In this document: piece after piece, positions 36,130-45,775 of the stretch
Layout: each line of letters begins with the position of its first letter
Numbering within the stretch: position 1 is the stretch's first letter
From: Halapricum desulfuricans
Lineage (GTDB): Archaea; Halobacteriota; Halobacteria; Halobacteriales; Haloarculaceae
DNA: 64,000 bases
Direction of reading: 5' to 3'
Assembly: GCF_017094505.1 (NCBI RefSeq)
Contig: NZ_CP064787.1
Span: 496,001-560,000 of the forward strand
The notes under the pieces: model-generated
What the model was told of the DNA's origin: nothing
What the model saw: the letters and a program-made list of their open reading frames with translations, nothing else
The model's database searches: none
Position numbers and translations under genes: made by a program

Positions 36130-38103
36130 ATGTCCGGACCCAGCACTGGAACAGCCGCCCGGTCAGTGGCCGCGTCGCTCGGTATCGAGCCACTGCTTTC
36201 GCCGATTCTGCCCGACCGGGATCCGCCGGCATGCACCTGTACGACGACAGTCGAGGACGGGACGCTGACGGTCGACGCCTCCGAGTGCAGCGGCGATCTG
36301 GCGGCGTCGACGGCCTGTCGTCGAACGGTCGTCGAGACGATGATCGATCACGGCGTCACGGAGCTGATCGTCCGTGATCGGGGCCTGGAATACGGCTACG
36401 GCGAGCGCGCGATCGACCTGCTGGCCGCGGCGGCCCGGTTCGTCGACCTTCTGGGCGACCGTCACGATCGCCTCGCGGAAACGGCGGTCACCGACCCGCT
36501 GTCGGTCGCCGATGAACTGCGCGACCGCGTCGATCCGATCGCGAACGTCGCGAGCAGAGCCGGGCTGATCGAGGCCGCCGCGGGAATCGACGACTACGAG
36601 GCGGTCCTCACGCCGACGATCGGACTGTCGGTCGGCCACTACTTCGTCGATCAGCGCGTCTCCGAGCACGCCTCGCTCCGAGACGTCACGTCGCTGGAGA
36701 CCGGCACCGAGGCCCGGATCTACGACCGGCCCGAAGGGACGTCGCTGTACGCGCTCGATCTCGTCGATACGGATCTCGACGCCGACCAGCGCCGGCTCGT
36801 GGTCGAGGGCTACGAGGCGATCGCGAACGGGCTGGTCGATGGTCGACGGCTGGCCTCGGAAGCGATCAAGCACGTCGCCGACGGGTCGGTCGACCCCCGC
36901 GTGACGGCGGTGCTTGAGAAACACACGAGCGGGTACGGGGTGCTGGAGGATTTCTTCGCTGACTCGCGCGTGACAGACGTGTACGTCACTTCGCCAGTGA
37001 CGACGAATCCGCTTCGAGTCGTCGTCGACGGCGAGTTGCTGTCGACAAACGTCACCCTAACCCGCAGCGGCGGCGGCGCGCTGGCCTCGCGGGTGCGAAA
37101 GACCAGCGGCCGGTCGTTCTCGCGGGCCAACCCGACCGTCGACGCCACGGCGTCGCTGCACAACGGCACCGGAATCCGAGTCGCCGGCGTGACCGACCCG
37201 GTCGCCGACGGCGTCGCCTTCGCGTTCCGCGAGCGGGCCGACGACGCGTTCACGCTTCCGGCACTGGTCGCGAACGGCACGCTCACCGCCGGGGCCGCGG
37301 CGTTTCTCTCTGTTGCCGTCGAGCGCAACGCTGCGACGCTGATCGCGGGGACGCGCGGCGCCGGGAAGACGACGCTGCTCGGGACGCTCCTGTACGAACT
37401 CCCGCCCGGAACGCGGACGGTCGTCATCGAGGACACGCCCGAGCTTCCCGTCGAGCAACTCCAGCGGGTCGACCGCGACGTGCAGGCGCTGCGGACCGGG
37501 ACCGGCGAGGGGCCGGAGATCACTGCCGTCGACGCGCTCCGGACCGCCCTCAGGCTCGGTGACGGGGCACTCGTCGTCGGGGAGATCCGCGGCGAGGAGG
37601 CGCAGGTCCTCTACGAGGCGATGCGCGTCGGGGCGAACGCGAACGCGGTCCTCGGAACGATCCACGGCGACGGGGCCGCCGACGTCTACGAGCGGGTGGT
37701 GTCGGACCTGAACGTCGCGCCGTCGTCGTTCGGTGCGACGGACCTCGTCGTGACCGTGCAGGCGTATCAGACCCCGACCGGCCGCAAGCGCCGCCTCTCA
37801 CGGGTCGAAGAGGTCGTCGTCGAGGACGGCGACATCCGGTTCGAGCCGCTGTACGAAATCGACGGCGACAGCGCGACCGCCACGGACCTGATCGACCGCG
37901 GCGAGAGCCGGCTGCTGGGCCAACTCGCAAAGCCGACCGAAGAGTACGCGGATCTGCTCGCACACATCGACGAGCGCGAGCAGTTGATCGCGGGGCTCGC
38001 CGCGGACGGGACGACAGACCCGCGGGAAGTCGCCGTCGCCTACGGGAACCGCGGCACTGGTCAGCCGGCCAACCGACCGACTGCGTTCGAACTGTCGGGG
38101 TGA
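36130..38103 (+). CDS. Type IV pilus/type II secretion ATPase (PilB/TadA-like)
   Basis: A 657-residue cytosolic hexameric motor that powers assembly of pilus-like filaments. A Cys-rich N-terminal stretch (PACTCTTT..SECSG..ACRR) could be a zinc site. The NTPase core has Walker A TRGAGKTTLL (~409), an Asp box region (VVIEDTPELP), Walker B-like ALVVGEIRGEEA (~481) and the His box GTIHGDGA. The start at 36130 fits the TATA-like box at 36100. A TadC-like membrane protein follows after 4 nt, then a pilin-like protein, so this is a complete small assembly locus. Confidence 0.9.
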   Translation: MSGPSTGTAARSVAASLGIEPLLSPILPDRDPPACTCTTTVEDGTLTVDASECSGDLAASTACRRTVVETMIDHGVTELIVRDRGLEYGYGERAIDLLAAAARFVDLLGDRHDRLAETAVTDPLSVADELRDRVDPIANVASRAGLIEAAAGIDDYEAVLTPTIGLSVGHYFVDQRVSEHASLRDVTSLETGTEARIYDRPEGTSLYALDLVDTDLDADQRRLVVEGYEAIANGLVDGRRLASEAIKHVADGSVDPRVTAVLEKHTSGYGVLEDFFADSRVTDVYVTSPVTTNPLRVVVDGELLSTNVTLTRSGGGALASRVRKTSGRSFSRANPTVDATASLHNGTGIRVAGVTDPVADGVAFAFRERADDAFTLPALVANGTLTAGAAAFLSVAVERNAATLIAGTRGAGKTTLLGTLLYELPPGTRTVVIEDTPELPVEQLQRVDRDVQALRTGTGEGPEITAVDALRTALRLGDGALVVGEIRGEEAQVLYEAMRVGANANAVLGTIHGDGAADVYERVVSDLNVAPSSFGATDLVVTVQAYQTPTGRKRRLSRVEEVVVEDGDIRFEPLYEIDGDSATATDLIDRGESRLLGQLAKPTEEYADLLAHIDEREQLIAGLAADGTTDPREVAVAYGNRGTGQPANRPTAFELSG

Positions 38104-38107
38104 GAGG

Positions 38108-39817
38108 ATGCTCGCTGTGCTCGGGATACTGGCGTCGCTAGCACCGATCGAGGCGGATCCGTCGGACGAACTCACGCAGGCGGTGGCGTTTATCGAGGCA
38201 CCGTACGATCCGGAGACGGTCGTTCGAGCCGGATACGGCGCCGGCATCGTCGGCGTCGCGCTCGGCGTCGGGCTGTCCGTTTTCCTCCCCGTCCCGCCGC
38301 CCGTCGCAGTGCTGGTGACACTCGCGATCGCGCTTGGCTCGGTCCACGCAGTACACGAGCTGCCGGGACTGCTCGCGGCGTTCAAGCGCACCCGGGCGCT
38401 CGGGGACGCGCCAAATCTCGTCGGGCGTGTCGTCTTGCGGATGGAGATCCGTCCGGCAACCGAGACTGCGGTCGCGTTCGCCGCCGAAACCGGTCAGGGA
38501 CCGCTTTCCGAGAGTCTCCAGTCGAGCATCGACCGGGCGATGGGGACGCCCCGGACGGGACTGATCGCGTTCGCGGAGCACTGGGCAGGGGACTTCCCGG
38601 CGTTGCGACGGTCGGCGCACCTGCTCTCGACGGCGGAGAACGCGCCGGACGGCGAGCGTGCTCGAACGCTCGATCGATCGCTCGAGGCGGTCCTGAACGG
38701 CACGCGCGAGCAGATGGCCGATTTCACCAGCGCGATCCGCGGACCGACGACGGGGCTGTACGCGTTCGGCGTGATGATTCCGATGGCGATGATCGCGCTG
38801 GTGCCCGCCGCCGCGATGGCCGGCGTTCCGGTGTCGATATGGGTGTTCGTCGTGCTCTACGATATCGCGTTACCGGCGGTGTTGATCGGCGTCAGTGTCT
38901 GGCTGCTCGTGCGACGGCCGGTGGCGTTTCCGCCGCCGCGGGTGGACCGCGACCACCCGGACGTCCCCGATCGGCTGTGGCTCCCGCTGGTCGTCGGACT
39001 CGCAACCGGGGCGATTGGGTACGTCGTGCCGTCGCTCGGTGCGGTCGGCGTCGGCTATCTCTCGCCTGTCACGGCCGTCGGAACGGGTGTCGGCGGGTTC
39101 CTGCTGTCGTATTTCGACCCGATCACCGACGTCCGCGAGCACGTCCGCGACGTGGAGGAGCACCTCACGGACGCGCTGTATCTCGTCGGACGTCAGGTAT
39201 CGGAAGGTGAGGCCGTCGAGGCTGCGATCCGGCAGGCCGGCGATCGCGTCCCGGGCGAGACGGGCGAGGTCTTCGCGCAGGCCGCCGGGATCCAGAAGCG
39301 ACTCCACCTGACCGTTCGCGAGGCGTTCTTCGGGGAGTACGGCGCACTCAGGGGGGTTCCGAGCGCTCGCGCGCACGGGACGGCGTCGCTGCTCTCGATC
39401 GCGGCCGACGAGGGACAGCCGGCCGGTCGCGCGGTCGTCTCGATGGCAGATCACCTCGAGGAACTCCAGGACGTCGAAAGCGAGGCCAAGCGCCAGCTGT
39501 CGACGGTCACCGGGACGCTCGATACGACGGCCGCGTACTTCGGCCCGCTCATCGCCGGCACGGTGCTGGCGCTCGCAGACGTCATCAACAGTACCGATTC
39601 AATCGGCGAGTTCGGAGCCGAACCGCTGGCGACGGAACCGCTCGGGCTCGTCGTCGGCGTATACGTGCTGGTCATGTCGGTCGTGCTGACGGCGCTCTCG
39701 GTGGGGCTCCGACACGGGCTCGACCGCCCGCTGGTCGGCTATCGCGTCGGTCAGTCACTGCTGACGGCGATGGCGCTGTACGTCGGTTCGGTCGTGCTCG
39801 TCGGACAGGTGATGTGA
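38108..39817 (+). CDS. TadC/PilC-like pilus membrane platform protein
   Basis: A 569-residue polytopic protein with two type II secretion F (GspF/TadC) halves, each a cytosolic helical bundle followed by paired membrane helices. An N-terminal hydrophobic pair (~40-75) is followed by a cytosolic region, helices at ~215-265 and ~290-350, a second cytosolic region, and C-terminal helices (~480-569). It anchors the ATPase at 36130-38103 and organises pilin insertion. The ATG is 4 nt after the ATPase stop with an SD-like GGTGAGAGG. Confidence 0.88.
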   Translation: MLAVLGILASLAPIEADPSDELTQAVAFIEAPYDPETVVRAGYGAGIVGVALGVGLSVFLPVPPPVAVLVTLAIALGSVHAVHELPGLLAAFKRTRALGDAPNLVGRVVLRMEIRPATETAVAFAAETGQGPLSESLQSSIDRAMGTPRTGLIAFAEHWAGDFPALRRSAHLLSTAENAPDGERARTLDRSLEAVLNGTREQMADFTSAIRGPTTGLYAFGVMIPMAMIALVPAAAMAGVPVSIWVFVVLYDIALPAVLIGVSVWLLVRRPVAFPPPRVDRDHPDVPDRLWLPLVVGLATGAIGYVVPSLGAVGVGYLSPVTAVGTGVGGFLLSYFDPITDVREHVRDVEEHLTDALYLVGRQVSEGEAVEAAIRQAGDRVPGETGEVFAQAAGIQKRLHLTVREAFFGEYGALRGVPSARAHGTASLLSIAADEGQPAGRAVVSMADHLEELQDVESEAKRQLSTVTGTLDTTAAYFGPLIAGTVLALADVINSTDSIGEFGAEPLATEPLGLVVGVYVLVMSVVLTALSVGLRHGLDRPLVGYRVGQSLLTAMALYVGSVVLVGQVM

Positions 39818-39820
39818 CGA

Positions 39821-39826
39821 TTTAAG
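39821..39826 (+). promoter_or_regulatory. Internal TATA-like box
   Basis: TTTAAG lies 25-30 nt before the ATG at 39851, suggesting a second leaderless promoter inside the pilus locus that can express the two distal genes separately. Confidence 0.45.
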
Positions 39827-39850
39827 TACGATGGCCGGACCAGCGACGGT

Positions 39851-40372
39851 ATGGACCTCGAGGCACCGGCCGACGCGTGGTACGTCTGGGTGGGCGTCGC
39901 TCTGGTGAGCGTCGCCGCGATCGGGATCGCGCTCGGACTCCCGTCGGGGCCGCCGCCGGACGCACACGCGGCGGCCAACGCCGTCGACCGCGTCGCCGGG
40001 AGCGCACACGAGGCCACCGGGACCTACGAACACGACGCGCGCTCCTACTGGGTGGACAGAGAACGCATCGCGATGCGAAACGAGCACGGCGTCACGAAGG
40101 CGACGCTCGCGTACGGGCCCGTGGTCCCGGTCGAGGAGGACACGGAACTCGCCGCCGTCCTGCACGGCAACTCCATTGCGATCGCGTATACGTCCCAGCT
40201 CCGCCCTTCGAAGCCGTCACAGGAACAGTTCCACGAGGACGTCGAGGAGGCGATCGCGGCCGTCGATTCGGCGGACCCGCAGTGGCGTAGCGCCGACGGG
40301 ACGTTACGCGTGCGTGCAGTCGAGTACGAGTTGGGCGGAGGTGAGCAGCGTGTCGTCCTGCTCGCGATGTGA
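39851..40372 (+). CDS. Pilus-locus membrane protein
   Basis: A 173-residue protein with one N-terminal helix (VWVGVALVSVAAIGIALGL, ~12-30) and an extracytoplasmic alpha/beta domain. The 'helix then ~140-residue domain' architecture is pseudopilin-like, but a clear PibD cleavage motif is not seen. It lies between TadC and the pilin-like gene and overlaps the latter by 23 nt, so it probably belongs to the same surface structure. No family name is assigned. Confidence 0.78.
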   Translation: MDLEAPADAWYVWVGVALVSVAAIGIALGLPSGPPPDAHAAANAVDRVAGSAHEATGTYEHDARSYWVDRERIAMRNEHGVTKATLAYGPVVPVEEDTELAAVLHGNSIAIAYTSQLRPSKPSQEQFHEDVEEAIAAVDSADPQWRSADGTLRVRAVEYELGGGEQRVVLLAM

Positions 40373-40814
40373 TCGCGGACAGACGGAACCGATCGCGGCG
40401 CTGTTCGCTGTCGTGCTGGTCGCGATCGCGATCACGACCTACGGCGGCGTGCTGGTGGAACTGTTGCCCGGGCAGTCCGACAGAGCGCCGACGGTGGCCA
40501 CCGAAGAGCGCGTCTGGGACGAACTCGGCGGCGACGGCGTCTACGACGCCGGGACGCTCTCGGATCCGTCGAGCGCGATCGATCACTCGGTACTTCCCCG
40601 GGGGTTCAGCGTCTCCGTCGACGTCACGTACCGCACCGACGACGGCCGGAAGTCAGACGGTAGAGTCGTCTACACACCGGACGGGAACACCGACGAGTAC
40701 GGGTCCGGGGAGATACCGGAACGGGCCGACGTGATCACCCGTCCGATCCCCGTCCGGATCGCCCCCGGCGTCGTCGAGTCCGGCAGACTGTCCGTCGCCG
40801 TCTGGAAACGGTGA
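40350..40814 (+). CDS. Pilin-like protein with type IV pilin-type N-terminus
   Basis: A 154-residue protein. The start is set at GTG 40350, because GGAGGTGA (40337-40344) lies 5 nt before it; an earlier GTG at 40341 overlaps that SD. The N-terminus RGQTEPIAALFAVVLVAIAI has the haloarchaeal pilin pattern: a charged stretch, GQTEP, then a hydrophobic helix for filament packing. The C-terminal ~110 residues form a beta-rich domain. With the ATPase and TadC it would make the filament or minor pilin. Overlap with the preceding gene implies coupling. Confidence 0.78.
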   Translation: MSSCSRCDRGQTEPIAALFAVVLVAIAITTYGGVLVELLPGQSDRAPTVATEERVWDELGGDGVYDAGTLSDPSSAIDHSVLPRGFSVSVDVTYRTDDGRKSDGRVVYTPDGNTDEYGSGEIPERADVITRPIPVRIAPGVVESGRLSVAVWKR

Positions 40815-40891
40815 ATCGGGCCGGGCGGCAACGGCCCGGCGATCGTCGTCCGCGAGACGACCGGTCCCGAGCCACACGGCAGATGTATAAT

Positions 40892-40937
40892 AGAGATAAA
40901 ATATAGAATTAGATCAAATCAAAATTGATTTATCTCT
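40892..40937. promoter_or_regulatory. Nested dyads upstream of the TrkA-C-like pair
   Basis: AGAGATAAA (40892-40900) is perfectly inverted at 40929-40937. Within it AAATCAA-AA-TTGATTT (40916-40931) forms a 16-bp dyad. The region (40880-40945) is very AT-rich against a GC-rich background. It lies 20-65 nt before the ATG at 40957 and probably combines promoter and operator. Confidence 0.5.
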
Positions 40938-40956
40938 CGTTGATAGTTGACGTCAC

Positions 40957-42102
40957 ATGGGGGATATCGCGGTCGAGATCCTGCTGGGGATCTCGTTCGG
41001 GTTGCTCGTCGGCGTGTTGCCGGCGATCGCACTGGGAGTACTGCACGCAACCGCCGTCTACGCCGCCGATCGGACGCTGCCGGCGTCGGTCGTCGCGTCG
41101 CTCGCACTGGTGGTGGTCGCCGCGAGCGGGTATTCCGCCGACGTGATCGCTTTCGAGACGGGATTGGCTGCTCGGAACGCGGTCGTGCTGGTCGTCGGCG
41201 TGTTGCTGTCGGTGTTCGCCGCAAGTCAGGGCGAGCGTCTCGCGCGGACGCTTCCGCGCAACGTCGGTGTCGCCGTCAGGCCGGAGCGAACACTGTCCGG
41301 AGACGCGATCGACGCGGTCGACGGGGTCGGACAGGTGACGGTGCGACCGGCCGGTCGGGTCTGCGATCTCGAGGGGCATCCGCCGCTGTCGCCGACGCTT
41401 CGTACACAGATCGCCGACGACAGCTGGCGCTTGCCGGCCGACCTTCCGCTCTCGGCGCTCGCGTCCCGTCTCGAGGCGACGCTGATCACGCAGTACGGCC
41501 TCGAGGCGGCGTCCGTGGAGGTGGACCCGCGAGGTCAGGCGACGATCGCGGCGGCACCGCCGTCGAACACCATTTCGTCTCGACTCGAGGCGGATCACAG
41601 AGCGGTCTCGGTACGCGCGATCGCGCCGACGGGACTGGCGCCCGGGGACTCCGTCGTCGTTCACACGGGCGACGAATCGATCGGCGGGACTGTCCTCGCC
41701 GTTGGAACCGATCTCGACGATGCAGTCAGCGAGCGTTCCGCCGACGGCGGCGAGACGCGGATCACGGTCGACGTGCCGACCGAATCGGCGGGTGAGATCC
41801 TGTCGGCGGATCGGGTCCGCGTCGTCGCGGTGTCGGACGGGACGACCAGCGCTTTCGAGGCCTTCCGCGCGCTCTCGCAAGCCGGAGCGTCCGTCCGAAA
41901 GGTGCTCGTCGGCGAGAGGGACACGGCCGACCTCGGGGACGACGTCAGCGTGCTCGCGGTCGAGGCGTCCGACGGCAGCTGGCAGTTTACGCCGGAACGG
42001 GATGCCATGAAGCCGGGTCGGACCGCGTTCGTGACCGGGACGACCGGAAGCGACGCACTCCGGCGCTTCGAGGGGGCCCGGAAGGGAGGTGACGGTTCGT
42101 GA
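40957..42102 (+). CDS. Membrane protein with TrkA-C (RCK_C)-like domain, first of pair
   Basis: A 381-residue protein. About three or four N-terminal membrane helices (~5-90) are followed by a soluble region. The last ~80 residues, ending in MKPGRTAFVTGTTGSDALRRF, resemble the RCK_C ligand-binding domain of potassium-channel regulators (a GD/PG-x-x-[FL]-V-x-G-T pattern). There is no pore motif. The next gene starts on its stop (GTGA overlap), and the two products share the same layout, suggesting a heteromeric membrane complex responding to an ion or nucleotide. Confidence 0.75.
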   Translation: MGDIAVEILLGISFGLLVGVLPAIALGVLHATAVYAADRTLPASVVASLALVVVAASGYSADVIAFETGLAARNAVVLVVGVLLSVFAASQGERLARTLPRNVGVAVRPERTLSGDAIDAVDGVGQVTVRPAGRVCDLEGHPPLSPTLRTQIADDSWRLPADLPLSALASRLEATLITQYGLEAASVEVDPRGQATIAAAPPSNTISSRLEADHRAVSVRAIAPTGLAPGDSVVVHTGDESIGGTVLAVGTDLDDAVSERSADGGETRITVDVPTESAGEILSADRVRVVAVSDGTTSAFEAFRALSQAGASVRKVLVGERDTADLGDDVSVLAVEASDGSWQFTPERDAMKPGRTAFVTGTTGSDALRRFEGARKGGDGS

Positions 42103-43262
42103 TCCCGCTGGCGGTGGTCGGTGACTGGACGGTCCGCGCGCTCGTCCGGATACTCGGGTTCGGGCTGCTCGCGGGCGTCGTGACCGTGCTCGTCGCGGTC
42201 GCTCACCGGTGGTACAGCCGTCGTCGTCTCGCCGCCGGGATCGGACTGCTCGTCGGCCTGTCGGTCCCGTCGGCGTGGCTGTATATCGAAACCGTGACCG
42301 GCGGCCCTCTCGTTTCCCCGACGCCGCTATTCCATCGGGCGAGCGGGGCGTACGTCCTCGGCGTGTTCGTCGCCGCCGCGGTCGCCTCGGCGGCCGGCCG
42401 GCGGATCGGCGACCGAATCGCCCGGGACGTCTACGATATCAACGACGTGGACGCAAGCGGGCCGGCGGCGAGACTCGTCCGCGCCGGGAACCTCGCGGTC
42501 CCCGTGACGTTACCGGACATGATCGAACGCCTCGACGGCTACGAGCCCGTCGGGGAAGCGACGCGGGCCAGACTGGCCGGTCGGACGATGCTGTTCCCGC
42601 GCCGGCTCGCTGCCGACGAACTGGGCGACCGACTCGCCGGGCGCATCCGGGACGACTTCGATGTCGATCACGTCCACGCGACGGTCGGGCCGGACGGGAC
42701 CGTCGAGCGGTTCGCGGTCGGCGCGCGCCCGAGCGGGCTCAGTCCGCGAGTTCCGCCCGGCGTGGGCGCTGTCGGGATCGTGGCCGATCCGCCCGCGAGC
42801 GTCGGCGCTGGCGACCCCGTCGAGATCCGGGACGACCGCGGCGACACGACCCGGCCAGTCGCGACCGGGAGCGTCCGTGCGACGGACGGCGACGTGACGA
42901 CGGTGGCGGTCGACGCCGACGACGCGTACGCGCTCGAGGACGGCCAGTATCGACTGCTCGTCCGCCCCGACGGAGTCGACGACGCCCGCGAACTGGCCGA
43001 ACACGTCTGGGAGAGTGATTCGACGGTGACGACGGTGTCCGTGGCTGCCGGAGATCCCATGGTGGGCGAGTTCGTCGGTTGGCTTCCCGGCGACGTGCTC
43101 CTGATCGAGCGCGAGGAGCCGATCCCGTTCCCCGACGACAGCGTGACGTTGCAGGCCGGTGATTCGCTGTACGTCCTCGGGACGCCGTCCCAGCACCACC
43201 GGCTCGCCGACTACGATCCGGATATCGACCGGACGCCTCCGGAAGCCGCGTCGACGATCTAG
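42099..43262 (+). CDS. Membrane protein with TrkA-C (RCK_C)-like domain, second of pair
   Basis: A 387-residue paralog-like partner of the preceding gene. N-terminal membrane helices span ~10-110. A central soluble domain follows, and the C-terminal RCK_C-like domain (LPGDVLLIEREEPIPFPDD, then LQAGDSLYVLGTPSQHHRL) is clearer here than in the partner. It starts with GTG, overlapping the previous stop by 4 nt (GTGA). Complex formation and ion-transport regulation are inferred from domain and coupling. Confidence 0.78.
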   Translation: MIPLAVVGDWTVRALVRILGFGLLAGVVTVLVAVAHRWYSRRRLAAGIGLLVGLSVPSAWLYIETVTGGPLVSPTPLFHRASGAYVLGVFVAAAVASAAGRRIGDRIARDVYDINDVDASGPAARLVRAGNLAVPVTLPDMIERLDGYEPVGEATRARLAGRTMLFPRRLAADELGDRLAGRIRDDFDVDHVHATVGPDGTVERFAVGARPSGLSPRVPPGVGAVGIVADPPASVGAGDPVEIRDDRGDTTRPVATGSVRATDGDVTTVAVDADDAYALEDGQYRLLVRPDGVDDARELAEHVWESDSTVTTVSVAAGDPMVGEFVGWLPGDVLLIEREEPIPFPDDSVTLQAGDSLYVLGTPSQHHRLADYDPDIDRTPPEAASTI

Positions 43263-43338
43263 CGGGTCCGGACGGCGACGCGTCGAGACAGCCGAAGCGT
43301 CGGTTGGAGGCGAAAGCGCGACCGCCAGCGCGGATCGA

Positions 43339-44433
43339 CTACCATTCGGTGTCGTTCAGCACGGCCCTGAACCGCCGGCCGGCGTCGTTGTTTGCTTCGA
43401 TCGCGGCCTCGATCCGGTCGGGACACCAGCCGGCTTCGAGATAGCGGTCGTACACCGGGAGTCGCTCCGACAGCGGGACGCCGGCCTCCTCGGCGAGTTC
43501 CTCGAGCCGGTCGACCGCCGGCCAGGCGTGCTCGGGGTTGATGTGATCGTCGGTGACCGGCGAGACGCCGCCGAGATCGTCGACGCCACAGTCCAGCAGG
43601 TCTTCGACGGGCGCGAGGTTCGGCGGCGACTGGACGCTGACCTCGTTGGGCAGGGCGGCGCGGGCCATCGCCGTCGCCCGTCGCATCGTCGCCATATCGG
43701 GCGAGCCACTCGACCAGCGCTCGTTCTCGACGACCGGCTGGACGATCACTTCCTGGATGTGGCCGTATCGCTCGTGGAGTTCGCGGATAGCCAGGAGGCT
43801 CTCGGCCCGATCGCGCCAGTCCTCGCCGATCCCGACGAGGATCCCGGTCGTGAACGGCACCCCCAGCTCGCCGGCAGTGCGGATCGTCGCCAGCCGCTGG
43901 CCGGGCGACTTCGATCGCGGGCCGGAGTGAGCCCTGACGTCGGCTGTCGTCTCCAGCATGACGCCCATCGAGGCGTTCACGTCGGCCACCGTGGCCATCT
44001 GCTCGCGCGTCTGATCGCCCGGGTTCGAGTGGGGTAGCAGTCCCTCCTCGAGCGCGATCTCCGAGGCCGCCCGCAGGTACTCGTGGATGGAGTCGTAGCC
44101 CCACTCCGCGAGCTGGTCGTGGACCGCCGTGTAGCGATCGTCGGGATCGTCACCGAACGTGAACAGTGCCTCCGTACAGCCCGCCTGTGCCCCCGTCCGG
44201 CAGATCTCTCTGACCTCCTCTGGCGAGAGCAGCGAGGCCTCTCCCGGCGGATCGTAGTAAGTGCAGTAGGTGCAGGTGTACCGGCAGGCCGTCGTCAGCG
44301 GGACGAAGACGTTACGGGCGAAGGTCAACTCGTCGGCCGCCTCGACGTCGGCCGGCGTCACCGCAAGCAGTCGCTCGATGGCCGCTTCGTCGATATCGAT
44401 GTCCACGTCGTGGGCGTCGGCCCCGGGAATCAC
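43339..44433 (-). CDS. cofG: FO synthase subunit 1, CofG (radical SAM)
   Basis: A 364-residue radical-SAM enzyme that, with CofH, makes the 7,8-didemethyl-8-hydroxy-5-deazariboflavin (FO) core of coenzyme F420. The 4Fe-4S motif CRYTCTYC gives C50, C54 and C57. The GTG at 44433 (MIPGADAHDVDIDID) is chosen: family members start this way, and TTTT (44462-44459) lies ~27 nt upstream. A longer GTG start at 44490 would add 19 residues. The MFS gene lies 88 nt upstream in the same direction. CofH is not in the window. Confidence 0.93.
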   Translation of the reverse strand: MIPGADAHDVDIDIDEAAIERLLAVTPADVEAADELTFARNVFVPLTTACRYTCTYCTYYDPPGEASLLSPEEVREICRTGAQAGCTEALFTFGDDPDDRYTAVHDQLAEWGYDSIHEYLRAASEIALEEGLLPHSNPGDQTREQMATVADVNASMGVMLETTADVRAHSGPRSKSPGQRLATIRTAGELGVPFTTGILVGIGEDWRDRAESLLAIRELHERYGHIQEVIVQPVVENERWSSGSPDMATMRRATAMARAALPNEVSVQSPPNLAPVEDLLDCGVDDLGGVSPVTDDHINPEHAWPAVDRLEELAEEAGVPLSERLPVYDRYLEAGWCPDRIEAAIEANNDAGRRFRAVLNDTEW

Positions 44434-44520
44434 ATCGACCGATAGCCGACTGGCGGGCAAAAGCGTACCGCCACCGGTCGCACTCGCCACCGGGGACGAT
44501 TGCCAGCCGAGCGGCGACCG

Positions 44521-45723
44521 TCAGGACGACCGCGGCAGTCGCGTCGTGAGCGCGACGATCAGCGCCATCAGTCCCGCGAGGGCGAGATACGCGGCGTCAA
44601 AGTACCCGCGATCGGCGAGCAGTCCGAACCCGACCGGGCCGAGCGCGCCAAGCGACGCCGCCGTTGTCCGGACGACGCCCAGTCCCGTTCCCCTAATATC
44701 GGCCGGGATCGCGTCAGCGAGATACGACTGGGTGATCGCCCCGGAGCCCAGCATCGTACTGACCAGCGCCGTGAGCGCGACGATCGGCCAGAACCCCTCC
44801 AGGAAGGGGAGCGCGGTCAGTCCGAGCACCGGTCCGACCAGCACGGCAAGCAGCGATCGACGCATCCCGAAGCGGTCGTAAGCGGTCCCGGCGATCGGCT
44901 TCACGACGACGCCGAAGCCGAAAAACAGCGCGAAGACCGCGCTGGCCACGCTCTCGGATAGCCCCTTCATCTCGACGAGATACGTCGGGTAGAAGCCGGT
45001 GAACGACTGCCAGACCAGGATGTAAAAGAAGAGCACGACCGTAACGAGTCCCATCGTCCGGGTGCGCAGTACTCCGAAGACGTCCCGGGCGAGCTCGGCC
45101 GAGAGCGCCTCGCGCTCCGATCCGGTCCCCCCGTTTGGGACGACGACCCAGACGACCGCCGCGAGGACGAGAAAGATCGGGACGAGCAGCCCTAATCCGA
45201 GTTGCCAGGCGATCGCGGCGGCGACGACGCCGATCGCGGGTGGCAGGACCGTCTGGCCGACGTCGCCGGTCGCCATCGTCACGCCCAGCGCGCTCCCGAC
45301 CGAGTCGGCGTAGATCGACGACAGCACGGTGATCCGGGCGATGGGATACAGCGAGAGGCCGATCCCGACGAGTCCGGTCGCCAGAAAGACGACGACCGGG
45401 CCGGGAGCCAGAACGACGCCAGTCAGCGCGACCGCGACGACCCCGAGCCCGGCGGTCAGGACGCGCCGCTCGCTGTAACGGTCGGCCAGGATTCCCCCCG
45501 GGAGCTGTCCGATGGCCGAGCCGAGCCACAGGATCGTCACCAGCAACCCCGCGACCGACAGCGAGAAGCCATAGGTCTCCCGGAAGTACGGCAGCAAGAC
45601 CGGATAGGTCATTCGCGTCCCGACGAGCAGTCCCCAGCCCGACGCGATCGCGACCAGAACCCGGCCGCGTCCCTCGCCGCGCAACGCGCCCACGGACCGT
45701 CGAATCGACCGGATCGGATTCAT
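44521..45723 (-). CDS. MFS transporter
   Basis: A 400-residue major facilitator with 12 predicted helices. The loop 2-3 signature GGILADRYSERRVL is present, with a similar loop 8-9 segment (AGTAYDRFGMRRSLL). It resembles the sugar-phosphate/anion or drug efflux branches, but specificity cannot be read. It lies between gtrA and cofG in a minus-strand run that starts with cetZ1. Confidence 0.88.
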   Translation of the reverse strand: MNPIRSIRRSVGALRGEGRGRVLVAIASGWGLLVGTRMTYPVLLPYFRETYGFSLSVAGLLVTILWLGSAIGQLPGGILADRYSERRVLTAGLGVVAVALTGVVLAPGPVVVFLATGLVGIGLSLYPIARITVLSSIYADSVGSALGVTMATGDVGQTVLPPAIGVVAAAIAWQLGLGLLVPIFLVLAAVVWVVVPNGGTGSEREALSAELARDVFGVLRTRTMGLVTVVLFFYILVWQSFTGFYPTYLVEMKGLSESVASAVFALFFGFGVVVKPIAGTAYDRFGMRRSLLAVLVGPVLGLTALPFLEGFWPIVALTALVSTMLGSGAITQSYLADAIPADIRGTGLGVVRTTAASLGALGPVGFGLLADRGYFDAAYLALAGLMALIVALTTRLPRSS

Positions 45724-45775
45724 TGAGGATCGATCGTTGGAACTGCTCGCGCCAAGACAGTTCCGTTCGCCGTCC

